From positions 1 through 55,084 of the forward strand of contig NZ_JADCKQ010000017.1 in NCBI RefSeq assembly GCF_016123485.1: 55,084 bases of DNA, read 5' to 3'. A program made the translations under genes and the position numbers. This document shows positions 1-7,723 of the stretch, piece after piece. Source of the stretch: Halocynthiibacter styelae. GTDB taxonomy: Bacteria; Pseudomonadota; Alphaproteobacteria; Rhodobacterales; Rhodobacteraceae. Positions within the stretch are counted from its first letter, which is position 1; the number at the start of each line of letters is the position of its first letter. The notes below the pieces were generated by a model. The model was not told where the DNA came from and did no database searches. It saw nothing but the letters and a program-made list of their open reading frames with translations.

Positions 1-63
1 CCCACTGGTCAGCGCGATACGCACCGCATCTTGGCGGAATTCGTCCGTCCGTTTCAGTCCCAT
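1..63 (-). CDS. IS3-type transposase OrfA, N-terminal fragment (cut by window edge)
   Basis: The frame opens with ATG and encodes MGLKRTDEFRQDAVRIALTS. This is the typical N-terminus of the small HTH protein (OrfA) of IS3/IS911-group insertion sequences in Rhodobacterales. OrfA binds the element ends and, by frameshifting with OrfB, gives the DDE transposase; only the first 21 residues lie in the window. A GGAG-like ribosome site sits just upstream (AAAGGAGACTGACT before the ATG). The gene reads leftwards out of the window, so the element's 5' end lies at about 120-131. The family is recognised from memory of the motif; the rest of the IS cannot be seen. Confidence 0.72.
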   Translation of the reverse strand, partial: MGLKRTDEFRQDAVRIALTSG

Positions 64-130
64 AGTCAGTCTCCTTTGTTGCAGTAAATGCTATCAAAGG
101 AGCGGCATCAAACCGCGACAGGTCCAGCAT
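64..130. mobile_element. Terminal segment of an IS3-type element, upstream of orfA
   Basis: This is the non-coding end of the insertion sequence between the transposase start and the interrupted hydratase gene. The outer end reads, on the minus strand, TGGACCTGTCGCGGTTTGAT, which starts with TG as IS3-family inverted repeats do. The exact terminal base (about 126-131) cannot be fixed because the other end of the element and the target duplication are outside the window. Confidence 0.5.
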
Positions 131-384
131 GCCTCAATAGTCAGGCACAGATCCGGCAGATCCGGTTTGTCCCACACGGCCCCCGTGCGAAACTCTGCGA
201 TGTCGGCCCCTCCGCAAAAAAGCGGCAGGGCCGAGCGCAGAACGATAGCCTGGATTTGGTCATCGGCATCCAACTCTTGAATGGCTGCCGATAGCGCCTT
301 TCGCATTTTTAGGCCAAGGGCATTCACGGGCGGGGCGTTCAGCTCGATACAAGCGACGCCACCAATGCGTTCAATGGAAATCAT
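130..384 (-). pseudogene. Enoyl-CoA hydratase / FadJ-type protein, N-terminal fragment truncated by IS
   Basis: The first 85 or so residues match the crotonase N-terminus: MISIERIGGVACIELNAPPV, then an NALG stretch and an oxyanion-hole segment FCGGADIAEF at about residues 56-65. This matches the N-terminal half of bifunctional 3-hydroxyacyl-CoA dehydrogenase/enoyl-CoA hydratases. Homology stops at LTIEA, where the IS sequence begins; the frame then runs into unrelated residues and ends at 94. The start is preceded by GAGGA seven bases upstream and lies 11 bases after the cupin stop codon, so it was the third gene of the ligase-cupin operon. The product would lack most of the hydratase fold and any dehydrogenase domain, so it is almost certainly inactive. 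A hydratase here would be expected to act on an enoyl-CoA made by the neighbouring ligase. Confidence 0.75.
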
Positions 385-395
385 GGTTGGAATCC

Positions 396-1082
396 TCAGT
401 TAAGCTGTTGGGCAAGATCCTGTTCAATCTCAGCCCAATCATCAAAGTGGATCACGTTGCAGCGTGAATTTATGTTCTCAAGCCAGACAAAGACCGAAAT
501 AAATGGTTTTTCATAGACACGGGTGGCATGAGGTTCGCCCGCCGCATTCCAAATCAGCGAACCGGCCGGATAATCCTGCCAGTCTTGGGTCCCGAATCGC
601 CAACCTGTTTTGTCCGATAGATTTAGATACAGCTCGGGTGCGTCATGGTTATGGTCCCGGTAAAGGGTGCGCGCGCCAAGCATGAAGATGCCTAAGTTAA
701 AGTCCGGATGGTGATACCCACATGCATCAGGTCCGATGAGCAAACTGTGCAGGTTGCACTTTTTGTACCCGTCTCCCAGATCAGCGCCGGGGGGATAATA
801 TTGGGCATTGTCTTCGCGCCAGACCAGATCATCTTTGGCAGCCGTCAGGCAATTTGCAATTTCATGCAATTCGGATGCGGAAATCCCTGAAATGGCATCT
901 GTTAGTGTCTTATCATGACGGGTTCCTTGGGGAGGCGTATCAATGAGTTGCTCGCCCGTCAGGTCCATGGTTGCCAGCTTTTCCAATGTCAGATCAACGC
1001 CGCGTACATCTTCGCGGTGCGCCTCTAAAAATTGGATGATCGATTGGATAAGTGCTTGAATGCGGGAATTTTTAACTGTCAT
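396..1082 (-). CDS. DMSP-lyase-like cupin (DddL/DddQ superfamily)
   Basis: A 228-residue protein with an alpha-helical N-terminal half and a C-terminal cupin barrel. Cupin motif 1 reads H144-N-H146-D-A-P-E150-L-Y152, giving the usual metal ligands plus the Tyr conserved in DMSP lyases. Motif 2 is YPAGSLIW followed by EPHATR with H185. Length and motif order fit the cupin DMSP-lyase group (DddL, DddQ, DddW and lyase-like relatives), which cleave dimethylsulfoniopropionate to DMS and acrylate in the cytoplasm. The ATG overlaps the ligase stop codon (ATGA), so the two are translationally coupled; an in-frame upstream extension lies wholly inside the ligase gene and is not used. The acyl-CoA ligase, hydratase fragment and betaine-type ABC transporter nearby support a role in onium-compound catabolism. 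Some cupins of this group do not act on DMSP, so the substrate is inferred. Confidence 0.62.
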   Translation of the reverse strand: MTVKNSRIQALIQSIIQFLEAHREDVRGVDLTLEKLATMDLTGEQLIDTPPQGTRHDKTLTDAISGISASELHEIANCLTAAKDDLVWREDNAQYYPPGADLGDGYKKCNLHSLLIGPDACGYHHPDFNLGIFMLGARTLYRDHNHDAPELYLNLSDKTGWRFGTQDWQDYPAGSLIWNAAGEPHATRVYEKPFISVFVWLENINSRCNVIHFDDWAEIEQDLAQQLN

Positions 1083-2683
1083 GATAATTTGTCCGAACGT
1101 GTTGAAATGTCCTGTCGTATGAGCTTTTTGTCGAGCTTGCCGACGCTGGTTTTGGGAAGTTGGGCAACAAATATGATGTCGTCTGGAACCGCCCATTTTG
1201 ACAGTTCACCTACTTCGACGCGCGACTGGATTTTGTCTTTGACGCTCCTGCGTACGAGATCCGGGTCGGTCTCTTTTACGATTTGAGCAACCAACACCGG
1301 TCTTTCACCCCACTTTGGATGCGGAAGCCCTATCGCGGCGACGTCCTCAATACCTGCGCAAGATGATGCGATGTTTTCCAGAGCCAATGAGGATATCCAT
1401 TCACCTCCGGTTTTGATCACATCCTTGAGACGATCTGTGATCTGTAGCGACCCGTTTTCGCGGATGAATCCAACATCGCCTGTGTGCAGATATCCACCTG
1501 CCCAAAGATCTTCAGAAGCTTGTTCGTCCCCCAGATAGCCCTGCGTCAACCAAGGCGCTCGGGCCACAACTTCGCCGGTTGTTTCACCGTCATGCGGGAC
1601 GTCCTGCATATCCGGCGTCACAACCCGAAGGTCGACAAGCGGACCGGGAAAACCGGTTTGGGCCTGGACTTTGGGATCATCACTGGTCAGGTCTGCCACA
1701 GTCAAAAACGGACAGGTTTCGGACATCCCATAGGCGGCATGCAAGGATATCCCCTCCGTCGCCGCGCGATCCTGCAGACCGCGCGGCAAGGCCGCTCCAC
1801 CAATGATGACTTTCCATTGGCGCAGATCTGTTTTTACGCACAGAGGATCATCGAGCACCATTGACAATATGGTTGGAACGCAATGGGAAAATGTGACGCC
1901 TTCGGAGGCAATCAACTGCAAAATTGTGTCAGGCGTGTAGCGCCCCGGATAAACCTGACGTAGCCCCAGCATCGTTGCCGCATATGGAAACCCCCATCCA
2001 TGAACATGGAACAGGGGCGTCAGGGGCATGTAAACGTCGCCGCGATGAAACCCGGCATTCCCTGAGAATGAGCCAAACCCAGAGGTCAGACCCAGTGTAT
2101 GAAGCACCAGTTGACGGTGTGTGTAACTTACGCCCTTGGGATTGCCCGTGGTTCCGGTTGTATAGAACAGTGTTGCGGTTTGGTTTTCGTCAAAATCCGG
2201 GAAGTCAAAGCTGGTTGAGGCGCCCCCAATCCAATTTTCATATTCCTCACCATCTCCCATCGGAACAATGGTGATGTCGCGGTCAAAGCCTGACCTGATT
2301 TCATCAATTAGTGGCATGAAATCCTGATGCACCATAATCAGGTCCGGCTGGCCGTGATTGATCGTATAAAGGACCTGCGCAGGTGATAAACGGACGTTGA
2401 TGGTGTGCAAGACGGCGCCCATCATTGGCACTGCAAAGAAGCACTCAAGATAACGGTGTGTGTCCCAATCCATAACTCCGACACGCATTCCCGCACTGAC
2501 GCCACTGGCCGTTAGGGTGTTGGCAAGCTGTGCGATACGCTTGTTGAGTTGCGCATAACTCAGTCGTGTATCGGTTCCGCTAACAATTTCCTGGGTAGCA
2601 GATACCAGCTTTGATCGGGTCAAAAGCTGTTTGATCAATAGCGGGTAATCAGACCCTTTTGGTGTCGGTGATGTGGGAAGCAT
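1079..2683 (-). CDS. Acyl-CoA ligase, DmdB-like (AMP-forming)
   Basis: A 534-residue ANL-superfamily enzyme that would activate a carboxylic acid with ATP and CoA through an acyl-adenylate. Visible motifs are the P-loop-like TTGTTGNPKG at residues 175-184, followed by SYTHRQLVLHTL; YGMSETCPFLT (A5); the hinge LHTGDVGFI near residue 400; and the catalytic lysine segment LPKTSVGKLDKK near the C-terminus. The HRQLVLHTL stretch is typical of the fatty-acyl-CoA synthases that include DmdB, which makes methylmercaptopropionyl-CoA in DMSP demethylation. It is the first gene of an operon with the cupin and truncated hydratase. Plausible substrates are acrylate, methylmercaptopropionate or another short acid. 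The family call is firm; the substrate is not. Confidence 0.8.
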   Translation of the reverse strand: MLPTSPTPKGSDYPLLIKQLLTRSKLVSATQEIVSGTDTRLSYAQLNKRIAQLANTLTASGVSAGMRVGVMDWDTHRYLECFFAVPMMGAVLHTINVRLSPAQVLYTINHGQPDLIMVHQDFMPLIDEIRSGFDRDITIVPMGDGEEYENWIGGASTSFDFPDFDENQTATLFYTTGTTGNPKGVSYTHRQLVLHTLGLTSGFGSFSGNAGFHRGDVYMPLTPLFHVHGWGFPYAATMLGLRQVYPGRYTPDTILQLIASEGVTFSHCVPTILSMVLDDPLCVKTDLRQWKVIIGGAALPRGLQDRAATEGISLHAAYGMSETCPFLTVADLTSDDPKVQAQTGFPGPLVDLRVVTPDMQDVPHDGETTGEVVARAPWLTQGYLGDEQASEDLWAGGYLHTGDVGFIRENGSLQITDRLKDVIKTGGEWISSLALENIASSCAGIEDVAAIGLPHPKWGERPVLVAQIVKETDPDLVRRSVKDKIQSRVEVGELSKWAVPDDIIFVAQLPKTSVGKLDKKLIRQDISTRSDKLS

Positions 2684-2914
2684 ACAGGCGAAATCCTAAC
2701 GTTCATTCGCCTACCAAATTGACATTGTTCGGTGGGTAGAAGAACTGAAAGAAATTTTCGGTCGTCAAGGATTTCTAACCAATCAAAGCGCGCTGAAAAT
2801 TGCAATTTTTTCAGCCGAACGATATATGAGGCGGTGAAAAATCCTGACAGAGTTTCGCCCTACGTCAGCAAACCCCGCTAAGCGATGAACGTATTGGCCC
2901 AATGAAAAGGATCA
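2684..2914. promoter_or_regulatory. Divergent promoter region with a LysR-type operator candidate
   Basis: This 231-base gap separates the divergently transcribed ligase operon and lysR gene, the usual place for LysR binding sites. At 2792-2815 lies a near-perfect inverted repeat with arms GCTGAAAATTG and CAATTTTTTCAGC, AT-rich in the middle. This is a good candidate operator. The assignment is inference from position and symmetry. Confidence 0.5.
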
Positions 2915-3841
2915 TTGCTATTGCCCCATATCCCCACATTGGTTTCGCTCCGCGCCTTTGAGGCCGTCGCGCGACACAAGAGCTTTCGCAAAGCCGCTGA
3001 CGAGATATGTGTGACGCACGCGGCGGTCAGCCACCAGATTAAGGCGCTGGAGAAATCAATTGGTGTTCAACTCCTGGAACGCACAAGCCGTTCGGTTGAG
3101 CTGACCCCGGCAGGTGAACAGTACTATCCGCCGATCCGCGAACATATACGTGGAATAATCAAGGCTACACAGCGGCTTCAGGCACCAGAAGAACCAGACG
3201 TTTTGCTCGTTCAGTCATATGCCAGTTTCAATACGATGTGGTTGCAGCCCAGGCTGGCGGATTTCCTCCAAGACAATCCGAACACACGTGTCCGCATTAT
3301 CTCAACCTTTGAAGACGGGGACTATGATATGCACCGGTTTGATGTTGGCGTGTTCAATGCGCCACCATTTGACAAGAGGTTTGACTACAGCCCTCTGTTT
3401 GAAACTGACATTTACCCAGTTTGTGCACCCGAAGCTTTGTCCTCATCAAGCACTGGACTATCGCTGGAAGAGTTAAAGAACTTCCTGTTGTTGAGTGTCC
3501 CGAGCACATGGAACGAACCAGATGACTGGGACCGCTGGCTGGATGCGGCAGGTCTCAGTCGTGAATCCATGAAATTTGGATCGATCTTTGACAATTATCC
3601 GTTGGTTCGAGAGGCCGTTCTGAACAATCATGGGATCAGTGTTGCGCGGGCGCCTTTTTGCGCGCGCGACCTTGAAAGAGGGCGTTTGATAAAGCCGTTC
3701 GATTTATCAGTGCCGGAGCCGGGGCAGTGGTATCTTGCGACCCCAAAAGAAAGAGCGCGGAACCCAAAGCACGAGACCTTCGTCGACTGGTTGTTCGAAC
3801 AAATTGAAGCCGACCCAACCATGCGGTTCTTCCGCGGTTGA
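2915..3841 (+). CDS. LysR-family transcriptional regulator (GcvA-like)
   Basis: A 308-residue LysR regulator. The N-terminal winged HTH spans about residues 8-65 (SLRAFEAVARHKSFRKAADE, then THAAVSHQIKALE and LLERTSRSVELT). A periplasmic-binding-protein-like effector domain follows to the C-terminus. The FEAVAR...THAAVSHQI pattern is that of the GcvA subgroup. The first usable start is TTG at 2915, four bases after AAAAGG; a second TTG six bases on is equally possible. It is divergent from the ligase-cupin operon and convergent with the ABC transporter operon, so it probably controls the former and perhaps both. The effector may be an intermediate of the pathway. Confidence 0.85.
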   Translation: MLLPHIPTLVSLRAFEAVARHKSFRKAADEICVTHAAVSHQIKALEKSIGVQLLERTSRSVELTPAGEQYYPPIREHIRGIIKATQRLQAPEEPDVLLVQSYASFNTMWLQPRLADFLQDNPNTRVRIISTFEDGDYDMHRFDVGVFNAPPFDKRFDYSPLFETDIYPVCAPEALSSSSTGLSLEELKNFLLLSVPSTWNEPDDWDRWLDAAGLSRESMKFGSIFDNYPLVREAVLNNHGISVARAPFCARDLERGRLIKPFDLSVPEPGQWYLATPKERARNPKHETFVDWLFEQIEADPTMRFFRG

Positions 3842-3857
3842 TTGGATCGGTGCAACG

Positions 3858-4928
3858 TTAACGAATGTCGCCTGAGCGCGAAGCGTTTGCATGGGCCGGA
3901 ACGAGAGCCTTGACCAGTTCCTTCATGTCCAGAAAACCGACAGGGACGCCTTCAGCACACACACGATAGTTCTTTTGTGTGTCACCTCCCGATAGTTCGA
4001 TAACGCTTTCGAGAGTCGCATTTTGATCGACTTCACCTGCGATGTGATCGCCATCTTCGCCAGGATGCATGATGGAACGAACACGTAATACTCTTGCCCG
4101 GTTGATGTCTCCGACAAAGTCCTCGATGTAGGGATCAGCTGGATTAAGCAGGATCTCTTGCGGCTCGCCCTGCTGCACCACGGCACCATCTTTCAGGATG
4201 ACAAGATGATCCGCCAGCTTCAACGCTTCGTCGAGATCATGGGTGATGAACACGATGGTCTTGTGGAGCTCCGTCTGCAGTTCGAGCAGCAGGTTCTGCA
4301 TGTCTGTACGAATAAGAGGATCAAGCGCCGAAAAAGCTTCGTCCATGAGCATAATGTCAGAATTGGATGCCAGCGCCCGTGCAATCCCCACACGTTGCTG
4401 CATCCCACCTGATAGCTGATGGGGATAGTGTCCTTCAAAACCCGCCAGCCCGACACGATCCAGCCATTTTACCGCTTCTGCTTCACGCTCGGAGGTGCTT
4501 TCGCCGCGCACCTCAAGCGCCATGGCAGCGTTTTGCAGAACCGTTCTGTGGGGGAACAGCGCAAATTTCTGAAAGACCATCGACATTTTGGTTTGGCGAA
4601 ACCGCAACAACTCAGCCGCGGACAAGGTCAGGATATTCTGGCCGTCGATTTCGATTTCACCCGCCGTAGGTTCGATCAACCTGTTCACGTGCCGGATCAG
4701 GGTCGATTTTCCTGAACCAGACAGCCCCATCACCACTGTTATTTCTCCGGCTTTCATATCCACGTTGATGTTCTGCAATCCAAGAACATGACCATGCTTT
4801 TGAAGCAGCTCAGCCTTTCCCATTCCTGCCAGAACATGCGGCAAAACCGTCTGAGGTCTTGCGCCGAATATCTTATAAAGACCACGGATGCTAAGTTGTG
4901 TTTTGCGCGTCATATTTAGATCTCTCAC
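3858..4928 (-). CDS. Glycine betaine/proline-type ABC transporter ATP-binding protein (ProV family)
   Basis: A 356-residue ATPase that powers import of quaternary-amine or sulfonium osmolytes. The Walker A motif GLSGSGKST lies at residues 68-76. The signature LSGGMQQRVGIARAL and Walker B IMLMDEAFSALD follow, then the switch His in VFITHDLDEAL. The N-terminal segment before the ABC core (LYKIFGARP...) and a short C-terminal CBS-like tail are typical of ProV/OpuAA. The GTG at 4928 overlaps the permease stop; an ATG at 4913 (MTRKTQLSIRG) is an alternative start and fits the family N-terminus well. It is the last gene of the proX-proW-proV operon. Substrate specificity (glycine betaine, DMSP, carnitine, choline) cannot be read from the ATPase. 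Confidence 0.88.
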   Translation of the reverse strand: MRDLNMTRKTQLSIRGLYKIFGARPQTVLPHVLAGMGKAELLQKHGHVLGLQNINVDMKAGEITVVMGLSGSGKSTLIRHVNRLIEPTAGEIEIDGQNILTLSAAELLRFRQTKMSMVFQKFALFPHRTVLQNAAMALEVRGESTSEREAEAVKWLDRVGLAGFEGHYPHQLSGGMQQRVGIARALASNSDIMLMDEAFSALDPLIRTDMQNLLLELQTELHKTIVFITHDLDEALKLADHLVILKDGAVVQQGEPQEILLNPADPYIEDFVGDINRARVLRVRSIMHPGEDGDHIAGEVDQNATLESVIELSGGDTQKNYRVCAEGVPVGFLDMKELVKALVPAHANASRSGDIR

Positions 4929-5956
4929 CCGTTTTCATGTGTGACGTTGATACGGGCAAGCGCCGCTTTGGTTGTGCGGTCAAGAACGACCGCAAGCAGG
5001 ACAATCCCAAGACCGGCAATCAGGCCCACGCCCAATTCCAGATTGCGAATACCGCGCAAAACAAGAACCCCAAGGCCTGGTGCGGAAACGAGAGAGGCAA
5101 TAACAACCATCGCAAGGCTCATCATGATGGTTTGGTTTACACCCGCCATAATATTGGGCAGAGCCAGCGGAATTTCGACACCCAAAAGCTTTTGTCGTGC
5201 ATTCATCCCATAGGCATTTGCGGCCTCGATGACGTCCTTATCAACAAGGCGAATGCCCAAATCGGTCAATCGAATGACCGGAACAATGGCGTAAACAATG
5301 ATCGCAATGCCGTAGAGTTTGCTTTCGGTCACCGAAAACAGGAAAATCAGAGGAATGAGATACACAAAGCTGGGCAAGGTCTGAAGCAGGTCAAGCAACG
5401 GAAGCATGACTCGCTGAAGGGTGTTTGACTTTGCCATAAGAATGCCGATCGGAACCCCCAGAATGACACATAGCCCGGTACAAACGAAGATGATCGACAA
5501 TGTCTGAATGGCAGCATCCAAGTGGTCTATGACCCCCAGAAACAGAAAGGCGCAAGCAACAAAAATTGTGACACCGACCGAGCGCGAGACGTACCAAGTC
5601 AACCAAAAAAGTGCCGGGAGCAAGACCCACCAGGGAACCGCAAGAAAGGCCCAAAGAGCACCATCCAAGGCCCAAGATAATGGCTGTGTCACCGGATCCA
5701 AAACGACTTTCATCGCATCTTTTGCCGAAAGGAATACGTCCTCCAAACCTGATGTCATGTCACGGGTCTGCGGAATTGCGGAACAGGATTCATGAAGATT
5801 GTCGAGGGATGGAAAGGGAATGCCGCTGTTTGCCTCGGCGTTTGCATCGCCTCTGCTTTTTGCCAGCAGTTGCGCCATGCTCATCGGGCCATCGTTGCCC
5901 TCGCCACACCACGTAGTGAGGCCAAGCACGTCGAAGATCTTATCATAGAACGCCAT
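4925..5956 (-). CDS. Glycine betaine/proline-type ABC transporter permease (ProW family)
   Basis: A 343-residue inner-membrane permease. A soluble N-terminus of about 100 residues precedes hydrophobic segments beginning at LWAFLAVPWWVLLPALFWLT. The EAA loop is visible as EAANAYGMNARQKLLGVEIP, which contacts the ATPase. Architecture and length fit ProW/OpuAB of the osmolyte uptake family. The 3' end overlaps the start of the ATPase by four bases, and the binding-protein gene lies 65 bases upstream, separated by a strong hairpin. The product forms the membrane channel of the importer. Confidence 0.87.
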   Translation of the reverse strand: MAFYDKIFDVLGLTTWCGEGNDGPMSMAQLLAKSRGDANAEANSGIPFPSLDNLHESCSAIPQTRDMTSGLEDVFLSAKDAMKVVLDPVTQPLSWALDGALWAFLAVPWWVLLPALFWLTWYVSRSVGVTIFVACAFLFLGVIDHLDAAIQTLSIIFVCTGLCVILGVPIGILMAKSNTLQRVMLPLLDLLQTLPSFVYLIPLIFLFSVTESKLYGIAIIVYAIVPVIRLTDLGIRLVDKDVIEAANAYGMNARQKLLGVEIPLALPNIMAGVNQTIMMSLAMVVIASLVSAPGLGVLVLRGIRNLELGVGLIAGLGIVLLAVVLDRTTKAALARINVTHENG

Positions 5957-5987
5957 CGGTCCCGCTTTCTTTTATCAGGCTGGGGCA

Positions 5988-6014
5988 TCAGGGGCGCCGC
6001 AAAGACGCCCCTGA
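5988..6014 (-). promoter_or_regulatory. Intercistronic hairpin between binding protein and permease genes
   Basis: A perfect 9-bp inverted repeat (TCAGGGGCG / CGCCCCTGA, 9-base loop) lies between the proX-like stop and the proW-like start. There is no T-run on the coding strand, so it is more likely an mRNA-stabilising or attenuating stem than a full terminator. Such stems commonly raise binding protein over permease levels in ABC operons. Confidence 0.6.
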
Positions 6015-6021
6015 CATTAGG

Positions 6022-6993
6022 TCATTGCAACAGTGGAGACAGTTTCTCGCGTGCAGCATCGTTCAGCCATGCGCCCCAGACATCATTGTAGGTCGTCAGG
6101 AAATGTACAGCACCTTCCTCGTAAGAGGCTTGGTTGTCTTCAACCCAAGCCAAAGTTTCTCCCATCTGCGCATTGGTGAACGACAGATTGGTCATCAGAT
6201 CCGAAATTTCTGTATTTTCGGCCATGAAATCCTTGGAAAGGACTGTGGTTACAACGCTTTGCGGGTAGTTACTCAATGCAGGTGTTTCACATTCCGCCGT
6301 AATGTTGCAGGTGTGTTTTTCTGGATCATGTGGGCCCAATTCCACCAGTGTCATCGGGTATTTTCCAAGAATGGAAGACGGCGCCCAGTAGAACCCAAAC
6401 CAGGGTTCCTTATCTTCAAAGGCAGTGGCGATTGAGGCAGCAAGCGTTTCACCCGACCCATGAACAAAATTGTCCAAACCCGCATCGATAAGCCCACTTG
6501 CCTTCAGTAGGTTGGTATTCGCGTTGATAGAGACCCAACCTTCGGGGCTGTTGTGAAATCGGTTCCCAACCAGCTCTGGATTTGCAACGATACCTTCGAT
6601 AGTTGCCAGTTCAGGATGTTCCTCAACCAGATAATTGGGAACAAAGAACCCTTCGACCCCACCATCTGAAAGAACTTCGTTGACCGGAATGATCTTGCCG
6701 GAATCGACCAGCCCCTGATATGCAGGCGCTCCGTTGGTCCAAATCTCGGTCAAAATATCTGGCTTTCCAGTTTCAGCCACCGACGCCAGCGCAGGGATGC
6801 TACTTAGCGGGATAGTGGTGACGTCACACCCGTATCCTTCCTCCATCAAAAATTTCGACACGGCTGTCACGATTTGGGCCGATCCCCAGTCGCCTTGCAT
6901 AATGGACACTTCACCGCATTCATTTGCTTGGGCCGCCGAGGCGGTGATTGCCGCTGCAAACACACACCCAAGACCCGCTGATACTTTGAACAT
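6022..6993 (-). CDS. Periplasmic substrate-binding protein of betaine/DMSP-type ABC transporter (ProX/OpuAC family)
   Basis: A 323-residue secreted protein. A Sec signal peptide (MFKVSAGLGCVFAAAITASA, cleaved after AQA) precedes an OpuAC-type binding domain beginning EVSIMQGDWGSAQIV. Tryptophans and tyrosines in the right places (GDWGS, EIWTNG, WFGFYWAP) could form an aromatic box for a quaternary ammonium or sulfonium head group. The ATG chosen follows GGAGGAAAGAA; a longer in-frame extension upstream lacks a ribosome site and would bury the signal peptide. It is the first and promoter-proximal gene of the transporter operon. Next to a DMSP-lyase-like cupin, DMSP or a related betaine is the likely ligand (inference). 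Confidence 0.85.
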   Translation of the reverse strand: MFKVSAGLGCVFAAAITASAAQANECGEVSIMQGDWGSAQIVTAVSKFLMEEGYGCDVTTIPLSSIPALASVAETGKPDILTEIWTNGAPAYQGLVDSGKIIPVNEVLSDGGVEGFFVPNYLVEEHPELATIEGIVANPELVGNRFHNSPEGWVSINANTNLLKASGLIDAGLDNFVHGSGETLAASIATAFEDKEPWFGFYWAPSSILGKYPMTLVELGPHDPEKHTCNITAECETPALSNYPQSVVTTVLSKDFMAENTEISDLMTNLSFTNAQMGETLAWVEDNQASYEEGAVHFLTTYNDVWGAWLNDAAREKLSPLLQ

Positions 6994-7492
6994 TTCTTTC
7001 CTCCCTGTAATCGACGAAACGTGGACGGGGAAACGATCCAAGCCAAAATTCGCCTTGATTATAGCGATGATTAGTATCGACAAGCATGGGAGTGAAGAAC
7101 TGAAAAGATTTTTGGATCATGTACAAATGATTACCAGTCGGGCGTAGAGGACAGAGGCGAGTTTTGTGATTTTTGTTCCCACAAAGGCTTCCCAAATGTG
7201 AATTCTCAGCTGGAAGTACCGATGAATATTCGCCTCAATCCAACAATGGCAGGAGGTATCATAGTACACGAGGAGGTCCGGTTTGTGATTAACGCGAGCC
7301 TTCCACCGTACTGCAACACAAGCTAATTGGGACTCAAACGGCCCTCTAATGCAACGCAGCATCTTGTGCTATGATGGACATTCGAAGGTCTGCATAGCCT
7401 CATCCATCCAAGAAGTTCGCACTTGCGGCGAACTTCCGCTTTCCACCCAACTTCAAAACGATGTTGAGCTTCCGAACAGTTTTGGCGAGTTG
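6994..7492. other. Gene-free AT-rich stretch, left flank of accessory island
   Basis: I see no convincing gene in these 499 bases. The right part should hold the promoter of the minus-strand binding-protein operon. A perfect inverted repeat with arms AAGTTCGC and GCGAACTT (7413-7435, 7-base loop) lies downstream of the small membrane-protein gene. A plus-strand frame from 7349 runs antisense through two minus-strand genes and has no family resemblance. The composition change suggests the left end of inserted DNA. Confidence 0.5.
7413..7435. repeat. Perfect 8-bp inverted repeat (stem-loop) downstream of island operon
   Basis: Arms AAGTTCGC (7413-7420) and GCGAACTT (7428-7435) flank a 7-base loop. 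It lies about 60 bases past the stop of the last minus-strand island gene. It could be a weak terminator for that operon (no clear T-run) or part of an element end. Confidence 0.45.
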
Positions 7493-7723
7493 TCAGTTCT
7501 GGTGGTCACCATCATCTTCCACAAGAAGGCTCTTCTTATCATCGAGGGGATCAAGAACTTGGTCGAGCTTCTCGAAAGGCGCGGTCTCATGAAACCGTTC
7601 CACAAGTTTGGGATCATCAACGGAATCCCGGCCGCGCGTCCAAACCAGCCAGGTGAAGTAGGCCACTGTCACTGCTGTCATCAAAATGCAAACGATCAAG
7701 AAGGCGGTTTCAAACAAAGTCAC
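7493..7723 (-). CDS. Small single-span membrane protein, unknown function
   Basis: A 76-residue protein with one N-terminal transmembrane helix (MTLFETAFLIVCILMTAVTV continuing to about residue 28). A positively charged WTRGRD follows, then an acidic, polar cytoplasmic tail rich in Asp and Glu. I do not recognise a family. GTG at 7723 overlaps the stop of the HTH gene (GTGA), so it is the third gene of the TnsA-like operon and probably co-translated. A membrane anchor in a nuclease operon is unusual for a transposon and more like a defence or surface-sensing module, but this is speculation. Confidence 0.6.
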   Translation of the reverse strand: MTLFETAFLIVCILMTAVTVAYFTWLVWTRGRDSVDDPKLVERFHETAPFEKLDQVLDPLDDKKSLLVEDDGDHQN

